From NCBI GenBank assembly GCA_964036195.1, contig OZ038458.1:13715832-13779831 (forward strand): a stretch of DNA of 64,000 nt, read 5' to 3'. Under the pieces are notes generated by a model that saw only the letters and a list, made by a program, of their open reading frames with translations, was not told the DNA's origin and did no database searches. Below are positions 33,157 through 48,154 of the stretch, piece by piece. Source of the stretch: Sphaerolaimus hirsutus (Eukaryota; Nematoda; Chromadorea; Monhysterida; Sphaerolaimidae). Position 1 is the first letter of the stretch. Each line of letters begins with the position of its first letter. Made by a program: the position numbers and the translations under genes.

Positions 33157-36100
33157 TGGGACTGGCACCAGGCAGGGCACAGTCAAAGATGCCGAGCAGC
33201 GAGACGAGAATAGCAGCGGAGCGAATCCACTCAGATACTGCAATTGGGACGAGCACCAGTCGCCGGCGCCGCAAAGTGCACCAGGCATGCGAGTGGTCAA
33301 GTTCGATGCGTCCGAGCATATACCGTATTTTCTCGAAGAATCCCACTGTGGAATAATTTTTTCGTAAGACTTTTGATGGGGGACTATTCGAGGAGGGAAT
33401 TATTCAAGGGGGAATTATTTTTTGTCAAAGTTTTCAAGAATATTTCTATCAATTCATTTCATAAAATATGCTTTATTCGCAAAATAACATGCCATTTTTA
33501 ATCAGATTGGACAAAAGTACTTGATCATAATATGCTCTAAGGGGGGGATTATTTGAACGGGGATGATTCAAGCAAATCGGGTCTATTCGCGCTTACAGTG
33601 TCGTGCTGCGGGCGCAGGTGCAGCTCGTCTACGGACGAAACAAGTTCCTCATCGGGCACGGCGTGTTCAGCAACGTGTACCTGTGCCGGCTGCGGCGCGT
33701 GGTCGACCCGTCCAGAGAAAACAGAAACGAACACTCTACGGGCGGTTTTCCGAAACTGGTGGCTGTGAAAAAGTCGGTCGCGTGCGACGACCGAGATGAC
33801 AGCGATGACAAGGAAACGATGCTGCTGCGCGGCCTCGACCACCAGTGCATCGTGCGCATGCTCTACCGCTACGAGCTGGTACCAATCCCAGACCATATAA
33901 ATTGTAGAGTAAAGTGTCAAATGTCATGTAAAATGTCAAAACAAAAAGTGTCGTTTGTCTTGATAAATGTAAAGTAAAGTGTCAATACTCGTAACAAGTA
34001 CAGTAATACAATCCTCTTTTTTGTTCTGATTGACATTTCACATGACATTTGACACTTTACTTTACACTTTACAGGGTGTGGAACTGCCCCCTGATTGTCA
34101 ACGAGCAGAAGGTCATACACACCGTGTTCGAGTACCTCGCTTGCAACATGAACGAGTACTTGGCCAGAGTGAAGCACGCCCGCAAGAAACTAGCTGACTT
34201 GGAGCAACGCGCTTGGATGTGGCAGGTAAGGTACCGTTCACACGTTTGTGACGATTCCGACAACAGTTGAATGTTCAAAAAGTCGAGTAAAAAGTCCCAT
34301 ATTCATGAAGAAAAGTGGCCAAGTGCACATTTCGAAGGAACTTTTTACTCGACTTATTGGTGCACCGCAGACTCAAAATTGGCAAGGGCGGTTCGAAGGT
34401 TTTTTGCAAGTTCGAAATTAAAAGTCGGAATTAAAAGGAGGGGTGGAATTCAAAATTGTCCGAACTGACCGTAACTTCAGTAGTTTTTCAGTGTTGTCGT
34501 AAATAAAATCGTCCGTTCTTGAGAATTACGCCCGGGCGTAAATAAAAAACGTTCGAACCGCCCTTGCCAATTTTGAGTGTGCGGTGCGCCATTGAACACT
34601 CAAGTGTTGTAGTAATCGTTGCAGAGAGAAAACGTGTCAACGGTGCCCAATTCTTATTTATGCCAGCTGATTCCGGGTGGGAAGCGCATACCATATAATG
34701 CGACGCAGACGTTTTCGGCACTGGGCTACTTGGCCGACCGGAACCTATGTCACCGCGACGTGAAGCCGCACAACCTGCTCCTACTCCCCGGCCGCGGCGT
34801 GCTCAAACTGGCCGATTTCGGCTCGGCCGTGTACGTGTGCGACGGCCGCCAGCACACCGTGTACCAGGTGACGCGCTTTTACCGCGCACCGGAACTGCTG
34901 TTGATGTCAACCAGCGGCGAGAAACTGGGCGATTACACGTGCGCGGTGGACGTGTGGTCGGCGGGCTGCGTGCTGGGCGAGCTGGCCGCCGGCCGAATTT
35001 TCCTACCCGGCAGAAATGCAAAGCATCAGCTAGAGGTCGGGCACTTGTGAATACCGTATTTCCTCGAAATACCCCCTGGGAGTTTATTTTTCCGCTTATT
35101 CAAGGGAGGTTTGTTATTTCGTCAGAAAATTTCGTGAGGGGTTGTAGTAAAGAATGGGCCAAAACATACCCAAAACTGGTGATAAATGGGATCAAACATG
35201 ATGTAAATACATTATTTGAGACAGGGTTTTTTCTATGGGAGGTTAATTCAAGGGGGTAGGTAATTCGAGTAAATACGGTAATTGAAATTTAATCAGCAGG
35301 AATCATTTGCGCGCATAATCTTCAGCTCATCAAGCGCCAGCTGGGCAAACCGACCGATGCGGAGCGGGAGCGGCTGCGCGCGCCGGTACAGTTCATGGAC
35401 TCGCCGCCGCTGTCCGAGATGGAGCGCACGCCCATGCCATGGCGACGGCTCATCCCCGACGCGGCCGACGACGTGCTCGACTTGGTGCCAGTTCCACAAG
35501 TGAAAAACATAAAACATTTGAGAACTGAGAAGCAAAAGTGAGATGAGAAGTAAAAAGTAAAAATCTAAGTAAAATGAGAAGTTGGATGAGAAGTAAAAAG
35601 TTTACTTCGCATTTCAGTTCTTTTAATGATTTTTCACCTTTTACACACTATTTCATATCTCATTTTACATATTTATTTTTTAGCTCTCACTTCTCACTTC
35701 TCAAACGGTTTTGACTTCCGCACTTGCGGAATTGGCCCCTGGTCACCGCCGTGCTGCAGTACGACCCGGCCAGGCGGCTGTGCGCCCCGGAGGTGTTCGC
35801 GCACACCTATTTCGCGCCGCTGCGCGCACCGGGCGCGCGCTTGGAGAGCGGCGCCGAGCCGCCCATTGATAAAGAAGAGATACTCGCCGCTGCGTCGCTA
35901 ACGGCGGCTCACCGGGTGAGAATGCATTGTGAAGTTTGGCAGCCGCGCGTTTTTCTAACGTTTGCGGGGGTCAGGTGCATCAACAAAACTGGGCCACATC
36001 GTACTGTTTTCTACTAAGACGTGTGTTTTGTTGCGTCACATCTGCTTGACACGTGTGTTTTTGTGACACGCACAAGCGGCCATATTTTTTCTCAAATGCG

Positions 36101-36195
36101 AACTTTTTCTATGACAGGAGGCTAGCTCAGCCACCGCGGCGACCACAACTGCTTCCAGTGCTAGCGCGCTCGACGGCACCGGAACTTTGGAATGA
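33157..36195 (+). CDS. Divergent GSK3-like protein kinase
   Basis: Exons: 33157-33324, 33599-33878, 34094-34225, 34709-35035, 35326-35484, 35742-35915, 36118-36195 (TGA). The first acceptor is uncertain and the start codon was not found. Kinase landmarks: Gly loop IGHGVFSNVYL, VAVKK (catalytic Lys), HRDVKPHN, DFGSA, then TVYQVTRFYRAPEL with the Tyr at the GSK3 activation-loop position, WSAGCVLGEL and LQYDPARRL. The tail is Ala/Ser/Thr-rich as in GSK3. Many otherwise invariant GSK3 residues differ, so this is a divergent member, perhaps tissue-specific, rather than the canonical gene. The junctions at 33878/34094 and 35484/35742 coincide with foldback transposons; see findings. AATAAA follows at 36301. 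Confidence 0.85.
33318..33590. mobile_element. TACCGTATTT-family element forming most of kinase intron 1
   Basis: It starts ATACCGTATTTTCTCGAAGA right at the end of the kinase coding exon; the intron donor GTATTT is inside this terminal repeat. The other end is degenerate (CAAGCAAATCGGGTCT against CAAGCAAATACGGTA). GGGGG(A)TTATT motifs as in other copies occur inside. Confidence 0.6.
33879..34093 (+). mobile_element. Introner candidate: element at kinase exon 2/3 junction (CTG duplication)
   Basis: This 215-bp foldback runs from GTACCAATCCCAGACC to GGAACTGCCCC plus CTG. The arms TAAAGTGTCAAATGTCATGT pair inverted. Left flank CTG (33876-33878) equals 34091-34093. Coding frame GAG-CTG continues as ATT-GTC with no gain or loss if the element plus one CTG is removed. 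Removal exactly at these points would give GT...TG. Otherwise an exonic CAG (34106-34108) would serve as acceptor in frame. Confidence 0.8.
34356..34595. mobile_element. Inverted-repeat element in kinase intron 3
   Basis: TGGTGCACCGCAGACTCAAA (34358 on) and TTTGAGTGTGCGGTGCGCCA (to 34592) are inverted, with AATTGGCAAGGGCGGTTCGA continuing both arms to about 40 bp. The core is unrelated. Confidence 0.7.
35053..35281. mobile_element. TACCGTATTTCCTCGAA element in kinase intron 4
   Basis: TACCGTATTTCCTCGAAATA and TAATTCGAGTAAATACGGTA are inverted termini. It fills 229 bp of the 290-bp intron and begins 17 bp after the donor. Confidence 0.75.
35485..35741 (+). mobile_element. Introner candidate: element at kinase exon 5/6 junction
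   Basis: This 257-bp foldback runs from GTGCCAGTTCCACAAGTG to CACTTGCGGAATTGGCCC plus CTG, of the same family as 22262-22474. Left flank TTG and right flank CTG are both Leu codons. Removing it restores LDLVTAVLQYDPARRL, whose spacing from D-L to the D-P-x-x-R motif is exactly that of other kinases. Exact removal requires GT...TG. Confidence 0.8.
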
Positions 36196-36300
36196 AACGA
36201 AAACTGGAACGCCGGGGCCCATCTGTGATCGCTAATTCCTACTGGTTTTTCTGAACAAATGGCGTGAATGTTTTGCCGCTTATGTGGCGGGATGTGACTG

Positions 36301-36346
36301 AATAAACAAAGCAAATGGAGTTGCGTCTCTGTTTTTGACAAATAAA
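36301..36346 (+). terminator. Polyadenylation signals of the kinase gene
   Basis: AATAAA occurs at 36301-36306 and again at 36341-36346, about 110 and 150 bp after the stop codon. Confidence 0.5.
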
Positions 36347-36349
36347 TAT

Positions 36350-37440
36350 TTATGTGAGTAAATTTCTATGGGTTTCTGTTATTCAGTCTAGGTAAATCTT
36401 GATAGGTATTTGTACTGATTGGAGTGAACGTCATACAAAAAATGTTACCGTATATTATTAGATAAAATCACGTGCAAACTTGTGCACCAAATTCACCCAT
36501 AGGAAGAGCAATGTAATGCGACGAGTAAAATAAAGATTTTGATTTGTTGTTCAGATTGGATACGGTACATTTCCTTTGTGAATTGTTCAATCAGTGTATT
36601 ATACGCACTGCATCGATTAGGGTGATCTTGCCATAGCAAAAATCGAGTCGTTATTGTCATTTATTCAGTACGGGCAGGCCTCTCACAAAAATATTATCAA
36701 TAATTCTATCGTTCAATCCACTACTCAGTCCCCATAACGTGTCTTCATTTTCATACCGTCCGGATTGCATGCTATACAAGTAACACCGATGTTACCAAAA
36801 TAATTTCGATAAACTCGTGGTTTATTCTTTGCTAACTTTTCTCTGGTATGTATTTATGACAACAATGTTTTTTTGATGAAAAATGTATAATTTTTTGTTT
36901 ATTATTCATAGGTATATGGTAGATTTTGGTCCAAAGTGTGCAGTCAGTAATACGTAATGCATATTTCAATACATCTAACCCCGAAAAAAAGAATACCACC
37001 ATATCTTGTTAGCATGAAGATGTGCAAACGGAAGGTGGAAACGTTGAAATAAGTATGTATTTAATTTAGATATCAGGCACACATTTTTATTTATATATCA
37101 TACTGTTCCAGGGGATAGGAGCCCAATAGCTGTGTAGTCGTCTCTTTGACATTATATACTACGAAGTTATAATGCTTAATCCATGTAGACTCAAGCTTGA
37201 CTACAACGGAACTCACCACACTTGTTTTCTGTCATGGCTTGTCAACCGTGCCTGGCGTGCCATGACAACCGCGTATGAAAATAACTTGATTTTGTGCCCA
37301 GGTTTTTGAGATGTTCATCTTAATTACTGATGTATATTACACATCTAAACCCGCCACTCATCTAATTCTACCCGTCGCACATCTAGATTTAATTGATTAG
37401 GTAGGATAGGAAGGATATTATTTGACACACCCGCTCTACA
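36350..37440. other. Intergenic, no gene recognised
   Basis: AT-rich sequence with no convincing coding frame between convergent kinase and alpha-tubulin genes. Motifs near 37325-37390 (ACATCTAAACCCG) reappear inverted near 39790-39830, suggesting an outer element around the one at 37451-39345. Confidence 0.35.
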
Positions 37441-37450
37441 GGAGTGTGGT

Positions 37451-39345
37451 CATTCTAACATATTGTGGAATCACACATATTGTGGAATCACACATGCCGT
37501 AAAGTGACTCTAACATAATGTGGAATTACACATGCCCAAAGGTGAATTACACATGCCCAAAAGTGAATCTCACATGCCCATGCTGAAACGTGAATCTCAC
37601 ATGCGCAGCCCATGCACATGCCATCTCAAGGCGGGCCAGGCCTCCTACGCACAAATGCCCGGCGCACACAAACGCCCGGCGCGCACAAACGCCCGGCACG
37701 CACAAAATTGAGCCCGCCACGCACAAACGCCCGGCGCGCACAAATCTGATGCTCTGTGCGTACCGGGCATTTGTGCGTGCCAGTCGTTTGTGCGCGCCGG
37801 TCATATGTGCGTACCGGCCATGCGATTTTCACACGCCCCCCCACTTTGTGTTTGCCCCCCCATACATGAGCACCCCCCCCATACATGAGCACCTGGATTA
37901 CAAGAGTACACGTATATATGGGCAAGAGTACACCTGCGTGTCTCGACTGCGTTGAGTGCTATTGGATCGTGAGTCGCGAGCTTTTGATAATCGCGATTTG
38001 AATGTAGAAAACAGATTTCGCTGTTGACGAAATTTTGATTGTCAACTAATTTGTCTAAGTTAATTATGTCTTACACGCCCCCCCCCCCCCCCCGCCGCGA
38101 CACGTGTATGTGCACCGCACTTACACGTGAATGCACCCAACATGCACTCAAAAACTCAGTGAGATTGGCGGCAATGTTATTTATACTCGGCGGATATGAT
38201 ACTCTGCCCTCGCACTCATTTATGTCTCACGTTGGTCTCACTCATTTATGTCTCACTACAAGCCCCGCACATATGACCGGCACGCACAAACGACTGGCAC
38301 GCACAAAGCTACAGTTTTGTGCATACCGGGCGATTGTGCGTACCGGACTTTCATGTTGTGCGTGCCAGGCGTTTGTGCGCGCCGGGCGTTTGTGCGTACA
38401 GGTGCAGGGCCCTCAAGGCATGTGCCATGCATGATTTTGTCCACACTTTGTATCATCATATTGCAGTATTGCAAATTGTCTCATCTGCATATTCTAGGCA
38501 TTGGCATTGTGCACTTTTCAATTATTTATTGGCCTTTAGATTTTTATTTTTGTATTGTTTGTGCTGTTAAAATGATAAGGCTGTTAAGAACTCAAGGGGC
38601 ATTTACATCATATTGAAAAACAGCACTGAACAAAAAGAATGAAAAGGGGCATTTACATCATATTGAAAAACAGCACTGAACAAAAAGAATGAAAATGAAC
38701 ACAAAATGTTTATTAAAAAATTGATTTCATTAAATGCAAGCAATAAGAGCATTCGCATACATGTGTCAGCATATCAGTAAATACTCCACACATGAATAAA
38801 AGGTGATGATACAAAGATAATGACACCAAAAAGAAATGGCTTAAAATTGGCCGGAAGAGTATTCATTATTGGAGATAATAAAATCATTTGTCACTACTTA
38901 CTTCATGACAACTTTCAGTTGTAAATACCATAAATACCAAGAACATTTTTTGTTCAGTGCTGTTTTTCATTATGATGTAAATGTCCCTTAACAGCCTTAT
39001 CATTGTAACATCACAAACGGTACAAAAATAAAAAACCAAAGGCCAAAAAATAATTGACTAGTACACCAATGCCATGAACAATACTATTATATGCAGATGG
39101 GGCAATTTGCAATACCACAATATGATGATAAAAAATCATGACAAAATCATGTATGGCACATGCCTTGAGATGGCATGTGCATGGGCTGCACATGTGAGAT
39201 TCACGTTTAAGCATGGGCATGTGAGATTCACTTTTGGGCATGTGTAATTCACCTTCGGGCATGTGTAATTCCACATTATGTTAGAGTCACATTGCGGCAT
39301 GTGTGATTCCACAATATGTGTGATTCCACAATATGTTAAAGTAGA
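37451..39345. mobile_element. 1.9-kb element with about 180-bp inverted ends
   Basis: CATTCTAACATATTGTGGAA, GAATTACACATGCCCAAA and TGCACATGCCATCTCAAGGC at the left recur inverted at 39170-39345. Inside are repeated CGCACAAACGCCCGGC units (about 37650-37790, 38270-38400), a C run near 38080, and a direct duplication of about 49 bp starting AAGGGGCATTTACATCATAT (38594 and 38643). No transposase frame was recognised; open frames are Cys/Ala/Arg low-complexity. Confidence 0.7.
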
Positions 39346-39470
39346 ATCATCACCCCTCTACAGTGGGCGGCAAACACAAAGACCTTTATGCCTTTGCGTT
39401 TACTGCCCACTGTGTCCACAAGTATTTATCACTATCATCCAACCAAATTCGGGTGTGCTGACGATGAAAC

Positions 39471-39697
39471 AATGGCGGCCCACACACTAGTTGACACACG
39501 TGTCACCTGTTTTGTGTCAATTCAGATTTCTGCTTCACGTGTCGCAGAGCGATCTCCAAATGCACTAGCCGTAATGTTTAATTCTCAACATTGCCGCATG
39601 TGCATTTGGATATCGATCTGCAACACGTGACGCCGAAATCTGAGTTGACACAGACCAGTTGACACGCGTGTGTCAACTAGTGTGTGGGCCGCCAATG
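39471..39697. mobile_element. Intact ACTAGTTGACA-type MITE
   Basis: The left end GGCGGCCCACACACTAGTTG and the right end CAACTAGTGTGTGGGCCGCC are perfectly inverted. Longer arms pair throughout (TTTGTGTCAATTCAGATTTC with GAAATCTGAGTTGACACAG). It is about 227 bp and one of the best-preserved copies. Confidence 0.88.
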
Positions 39698-40250
39698 CAT
39701 GCTGCCAGAGCCGCTGAATTTTGACCTAAATCTGTATGTTTGATTGAGTGATAGATGTGTAACATGTAGAGAATCGCTGTTTATCCGCGGACTCTGTCTA
39801 GATGTGTAATGGGTTTAGATGTGTACTGGCACATGGTCATTAATAATTAGATATTTATGTAAATTGGGTCCCATGGTAGTCAGTGTTAGAACGGACCACC
39901 GTATATTCTTTGTAGGTATTAAGTAGTCTCCCGGGGATCTATTTTTGTCTGACAATATTGACCACTTGATTAGGGTAGTACTTATTTAACGTCAGCATTT
40001 CTGTGACATGATCACCCACTGTAAATTTATCGAGAGAGAAAGCGGAGGCGTTAGAATTAATCAGATCAGGGGCAGTGAATTTACCACCACGTCGCTTACA
40101 CAGTCATTTGACGGACAGTTTTCTAAAGAATATACGGTGCTCAAGTATTTAAGACTAAATAAAACCATTTTCACGATGCCACGTCATCATTCACCCAAAA
40201 TGCTGAAAGAGCTGACAAATATTTTGCGGTTGAAAAATCCCTCAAAGAGC

Positions 40251-44426
<4,176 letters not shown>

Positions 44427-44803
44427 TCGTGTGCCCACCATTTCGTAGAGTCACTGCCGACGCTGTCGCAATTGAAATTTTCAAAACGTTTCGTTAAAAC
44501 TTATTGTCGCCACTGTGTCCAATCCAATTCCAACATCCACAAGACTAATAAGCGACTAAAGCTGTGGCTGGTTGCTGCCTGAAGGCAATTCAAATATAAT
44601 TTCACTCGGATTGACAACAAGAACTGCGCGGCTGCGCGGTCACCGTGGCAACGAGAAATGGTGCGCGTACACATTTTGCCGCTGCTCAACACGCGTTGCT
44701 CTGCAGTGGGCGGGTGCACGCTATAATAATACCTATTTGATGCATGTATTTATGATAGTACACAGATTTAGGCAGCACGTTCTTAGCCGACTATTCCGCG
44801 CTG

Positions 44804-45002
44804 GTGCCAATCCCAGACCCTGTAAAAAGCCATGTAAAATGTCAAATGTAATGTCATGGTAAGTGTCAAAAATCATGGAAAATACCCTGCAAAATGGCAA
44901 CCATGCTGGAGTTGCCATTTTGCAGGGCATTTTCCATGACTTTTAACACTTTGCATGACATTTGACACTTTACCGGGCTTTCACATGGTCTGGGAGTGCC
45001 CC
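44804..45002. mobile_element. GTGCCAATCCCAGACC foldback element, CTG duplication
   Basis: GTGCCAATCCCAGACCCTGT opens it and CATGGTCTGGGAGTGCCCC closes it, flanked by CTG (44801-44803, 45003-45005). It is intergenic, between the alpha-tubulin first exon and the next gene. Confidence 0.85.
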
Positions 45003-45523
45003 CTGGTTAGATAGATGATAGATGTGTTGTTTCGACAACGGTGTGTGTCGATAGATGACATATTTAAATAGGTACATAGCGTTTATCGTTGTTCAGGAAG
45101 CGGCGGCGAGCTTACACATGGTTGTGACTTCCTGCTTTGTTTTCAAATTCAGAATTTATTGAAAGAAAGACAACAATGATAAAAAATGAAGAAGTGTTTT
45201 AACTACTTTGCGTGTAAAAAATACGATAAATTAAAATTTTTCGAAGCATGTTATGAAATGAAACCTGGCTTTAATTAAACGAATTCGAAAAAGAACGAAC
45301 GATTTATAAAACGTGAGTAAACTATTTTTCCCGTTTTCCACCTTGCATTAATAGCTAGACACAATCAAATATTAAGTAAATATTCGCCAATTGTGTGTTT
45401 TATATGTAGTAGTAATTTGCACGTAATGATCAACAATGATGGAGTGGAATCACAGCTCACGAAATGCATCAGTAGTTTGCCCGCAGCCGGCCGACTCGTC
45501 AACTCCTCACACACTTTTAGCAC

Positions 45524-47054
45524 CTATCGTTTCTTCTGACTGCTGAATGACTTTGCGCTGACCGACTTCTTGTCGTCGCCGTTGGCGCGATGGAGCAGCT
45601 GCAGCTTGCGCACCAGCAGCACCGTGGTGCCGAGAATGAAAAGGAGCAGGGTCACGCCGCCCGCCGACGCCATGATTATCTGAATGTACGGGCGGTTGAG
45701 CGTGGCAGCTACATGACCTGTCGCCGCCTAGCTTTCGAAATCGCTGACAAACGCCAAAATTTTGAAACAATCTAATTTTTCGAAAATATGAGAACAAAGG
45801 AAGCATTTTTATATCAGGATTTTTTTGCTTTTTTCGAGGCTATAGTTTTTTAGTCTATTTTTTGTCTATTTGTGACTGTCTCAAGCTGGAAGCAGTGTAA
45901 ATATTCAAACCTTCAGTGTGGTCTTGTCCGGAAAGTTGTTTTCAAAGTGCGGCTTTCCATCCGTCTTCCCAGTGTTGTTGTACGGTGCGCGACGTTTCCT
46001 GGCAGAAGAATTGGCAAAATTAGCAAACAGGTGCCAGTTACGCAAGTGGATAAGTGAGAAATCAAATGGCAAAAGCGAAGTGAAATGGCAAGTAAACTGG
46101 CAAAGGCGAAGTAAAAAAGACGTATTTTTTTTGCTTTTGCCATTATACTTCTCAATTCACTTCGCTTTTGCCATTTTGCTTCTCACTTCGCCACTTGCGG
46201 AATTGGCCTCTCATTAATCTACACATTTCCATCTCACCGTATCTTGGGAAGTCCTTCCGTTTCAGCCAGTCGTATGGCATTGAGCACTAGCTGCGCGCTG
46301 GCGTTCTGACAACTCAGCTCGGCGCGCGGCGGCGGCGGCGCACTGAGAACCACCGCTTGTGCCAGCCAGGCCGTCCGTTTGGCAGCCACGGCGCGTTGGC
46401 CCAGCGGGGCCACGGCGACACACAGGCCCTGGTTGCTCAGCCAGCGCTCGCCCGGGGCGGCCGGGTACAGCGCGGCCAGTCGCGCGCGCGTCGCGTTGCC
46501 GAACGCAGACCTGGTCAAAATGCTGGTCAGCGCCTGCGCACCCGACGAAATTTATGTGATGCTGTGCACTGCATTCAATGGCGGCCCACACACTTCCTAG
46601 TTGACACACGTGTGTCAACTGATCTGTGTCAACTCAGATTTCGGCTTCACGTGTCACTGAGCGATCTCCAAATGCACATGCGGTAATGTTGAAAAATAAA
46701 TATTACGGCAAATGCATTGTGTAGTAGTTTATTGAACAAACTACTAAAATGTTATTAAAATACTACTACTACAATTGGAAGATCGCTCTGCAACACGTGA
46801 AGCCAGAATCACAGTTAACACAGAGCAGTTGACACACATGTGTCAACTAGTGTGTGGGCCCAATATTCACCGCGAAGTACCTGTTCATTGGCGAACTGGA
46901 GCACCTGTATGGTGTCGAATTTGTCGCCGGCCGCGCTGCACACGCGCGCGTACGCCACCGCCAGGTACATGCGGAACGCGGCTGGATCCAGTGTCCCGTT
47001 AGCCACGATGCTGAACTCACGAGATGCGCTCATGTCGTCGTTGATTGATCGTTT
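45524..47054 (-). CDS. Unidentified type I membrane protein, 3' exons
   Basis: Four exons agree in phase: about 47054-46881, 46533-46238, 45998-45911, 45727-45524 (TAG). The start was not found; the exon at 47054 may have upstream partners. The ectodomain begins FSIVANGTLDPAAFRMYLAV and contains several Cys (ARVC, GLCVAV, LSCQNAS) and N-glycosylation sequons. It is followed by a basic RKRR segment that may be a furin-type site, then a stalk, one membrane helix (GGVTLLLFILGTTVLLV) and a short Lys/Ser-rich cytoplasmic tail ending SSQKKR. I do not recognise the family; a SEA-like autoproteolysis module is one possibility given the layout, but I see no decisive motif. Confidence 0.6.
46031..46211. 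mobile_element. GTGCCAGTT..GCAAGTGG foldback element
   Basis: GTGCCAGTTACGCAAGTGG and CCACTTGCGGAATTGGCC are inverted ends. The core is CAAATGGCAAAAGCGAAGTG and its inverse. Left flank CAG; the right end is worn. It lies inside an intron of the neighbouring gene but not at its splice sites. Confidence 0.7.
46578..46862. mobile_element. ACTAGTTGACA-type MITE filling an intron
   Basis: GGCGGCCCACACACTTCCTAG and CAACTAGTGTGTGGGCCC are inverted ends. Subterminal AGATTTCGGCTTCACGTGTC and CACGTGAAGCCAGAATC also pair. It occupies 285 of the 347 bp of the intron 46534-46880. Confidence 0.85.
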
Positions 47055-47059
47055 CTGTT

Positions 47060-48150
47060 TCATGGTTTTGATCACTTTTGAGGCGAATGAGTCCAGGGTA
47101 ACGCATGTAGAACAACTGCAAACTAGTTTTACGTACATTATTTTGTTCTTTAGGTGGCCCATTGCAGAATGGCATTTCATGTCGGAGCTCACAATAGCTA
47201 AGATAGGCCATGAAAAATGGCAAAACCAGTAGCGTTCTTGTTGAAAGTTTATCAAACATTCTGCTCGCTCGGTGGTTTTGATTGGTGTTCACGTCCATCA
47301 GATGCCAACCTCACTCCCGTCATGTTGTCAAGTGAGAAATTTCTAGTTGAGGGCTGATTACAGCTTGACGTATAATTCAGTGTCACGAGAACTAAAATTT
47401 CACCGACAAATTAATTACCGGTACAAAAAACTTGAGGATGATACACGATAAGGTCTTAAGTTGGTGGAAGTACTAATCAATACCTTAATCGTGTCCAAAA
47501 CTCAGAGTGTTTGATTCACCGTTTTTCAAGTGATTTCAGTCAATTTAACGTTCAAATTTATGACGATATGAGCTATTTTTGCTGTTAAATTTTTCGTCTT
47601 CGTCACACTGCATTTTACACAGTGTTGTAATCGCAGCTTTACAAGTAGAATATTGAAAGTGAAATGCACAACTGCACATAAATACCTAGTTTCCACTTGA
47701 CATGGAATTCCAACTTTTTATTTGGCCGTGCATTTTTTAACTTTACTTGGTTTTAATTTGTCACTTGACATGGCATTTGAGAGGCTGTGGGATTGGTACC
47801 TCGACGGGCGGCAGACTCTGACTGCAGTAGCTCTTATTTTTTCGTGTAAATGTTGGCGATCGTGGCGTTTTGGGAGGTATTCGTTACTTTTATCGTTGTT
47901 GCACACGGAAGAAATGGTTCTCATTGTGGTTGTATTTTATTCAGTACAGGACTACACGCTTCCTTAATTCATAAACTTCATTGCATCCAGACAAAAACCA
48001 TGTTTACTAACATTATTACGGTGTGAACGAATGAGGCAGCTAGGGAACAGACTCTCGTATCAGAATCGTATCTTTATGACAAAAATAAATACAATGTAAT
48101 GTAACGGCAACATCACATTATGCTCTTCAGAATGCGGATACATCACGACA
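47060..48150. other. Intergenic, no gene recognised
   Basis: AT-rich, with no supported gene. A worn end of the GTGCCAATCCCAGACC family (ATGGCATTTGAGAGGCTGTG, GGATTGGTACC) is visible near 47760-47803. Confidence 0.35.
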
Positions 48151-48154
48151 GCAT

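Noticed and set aside
37520-38616. Cys/Ala/Arg-rich open frames on both strands
   Set aside because: They arise from CGCACAAACGCCCGGC repeats inside an inverted-repeat element.
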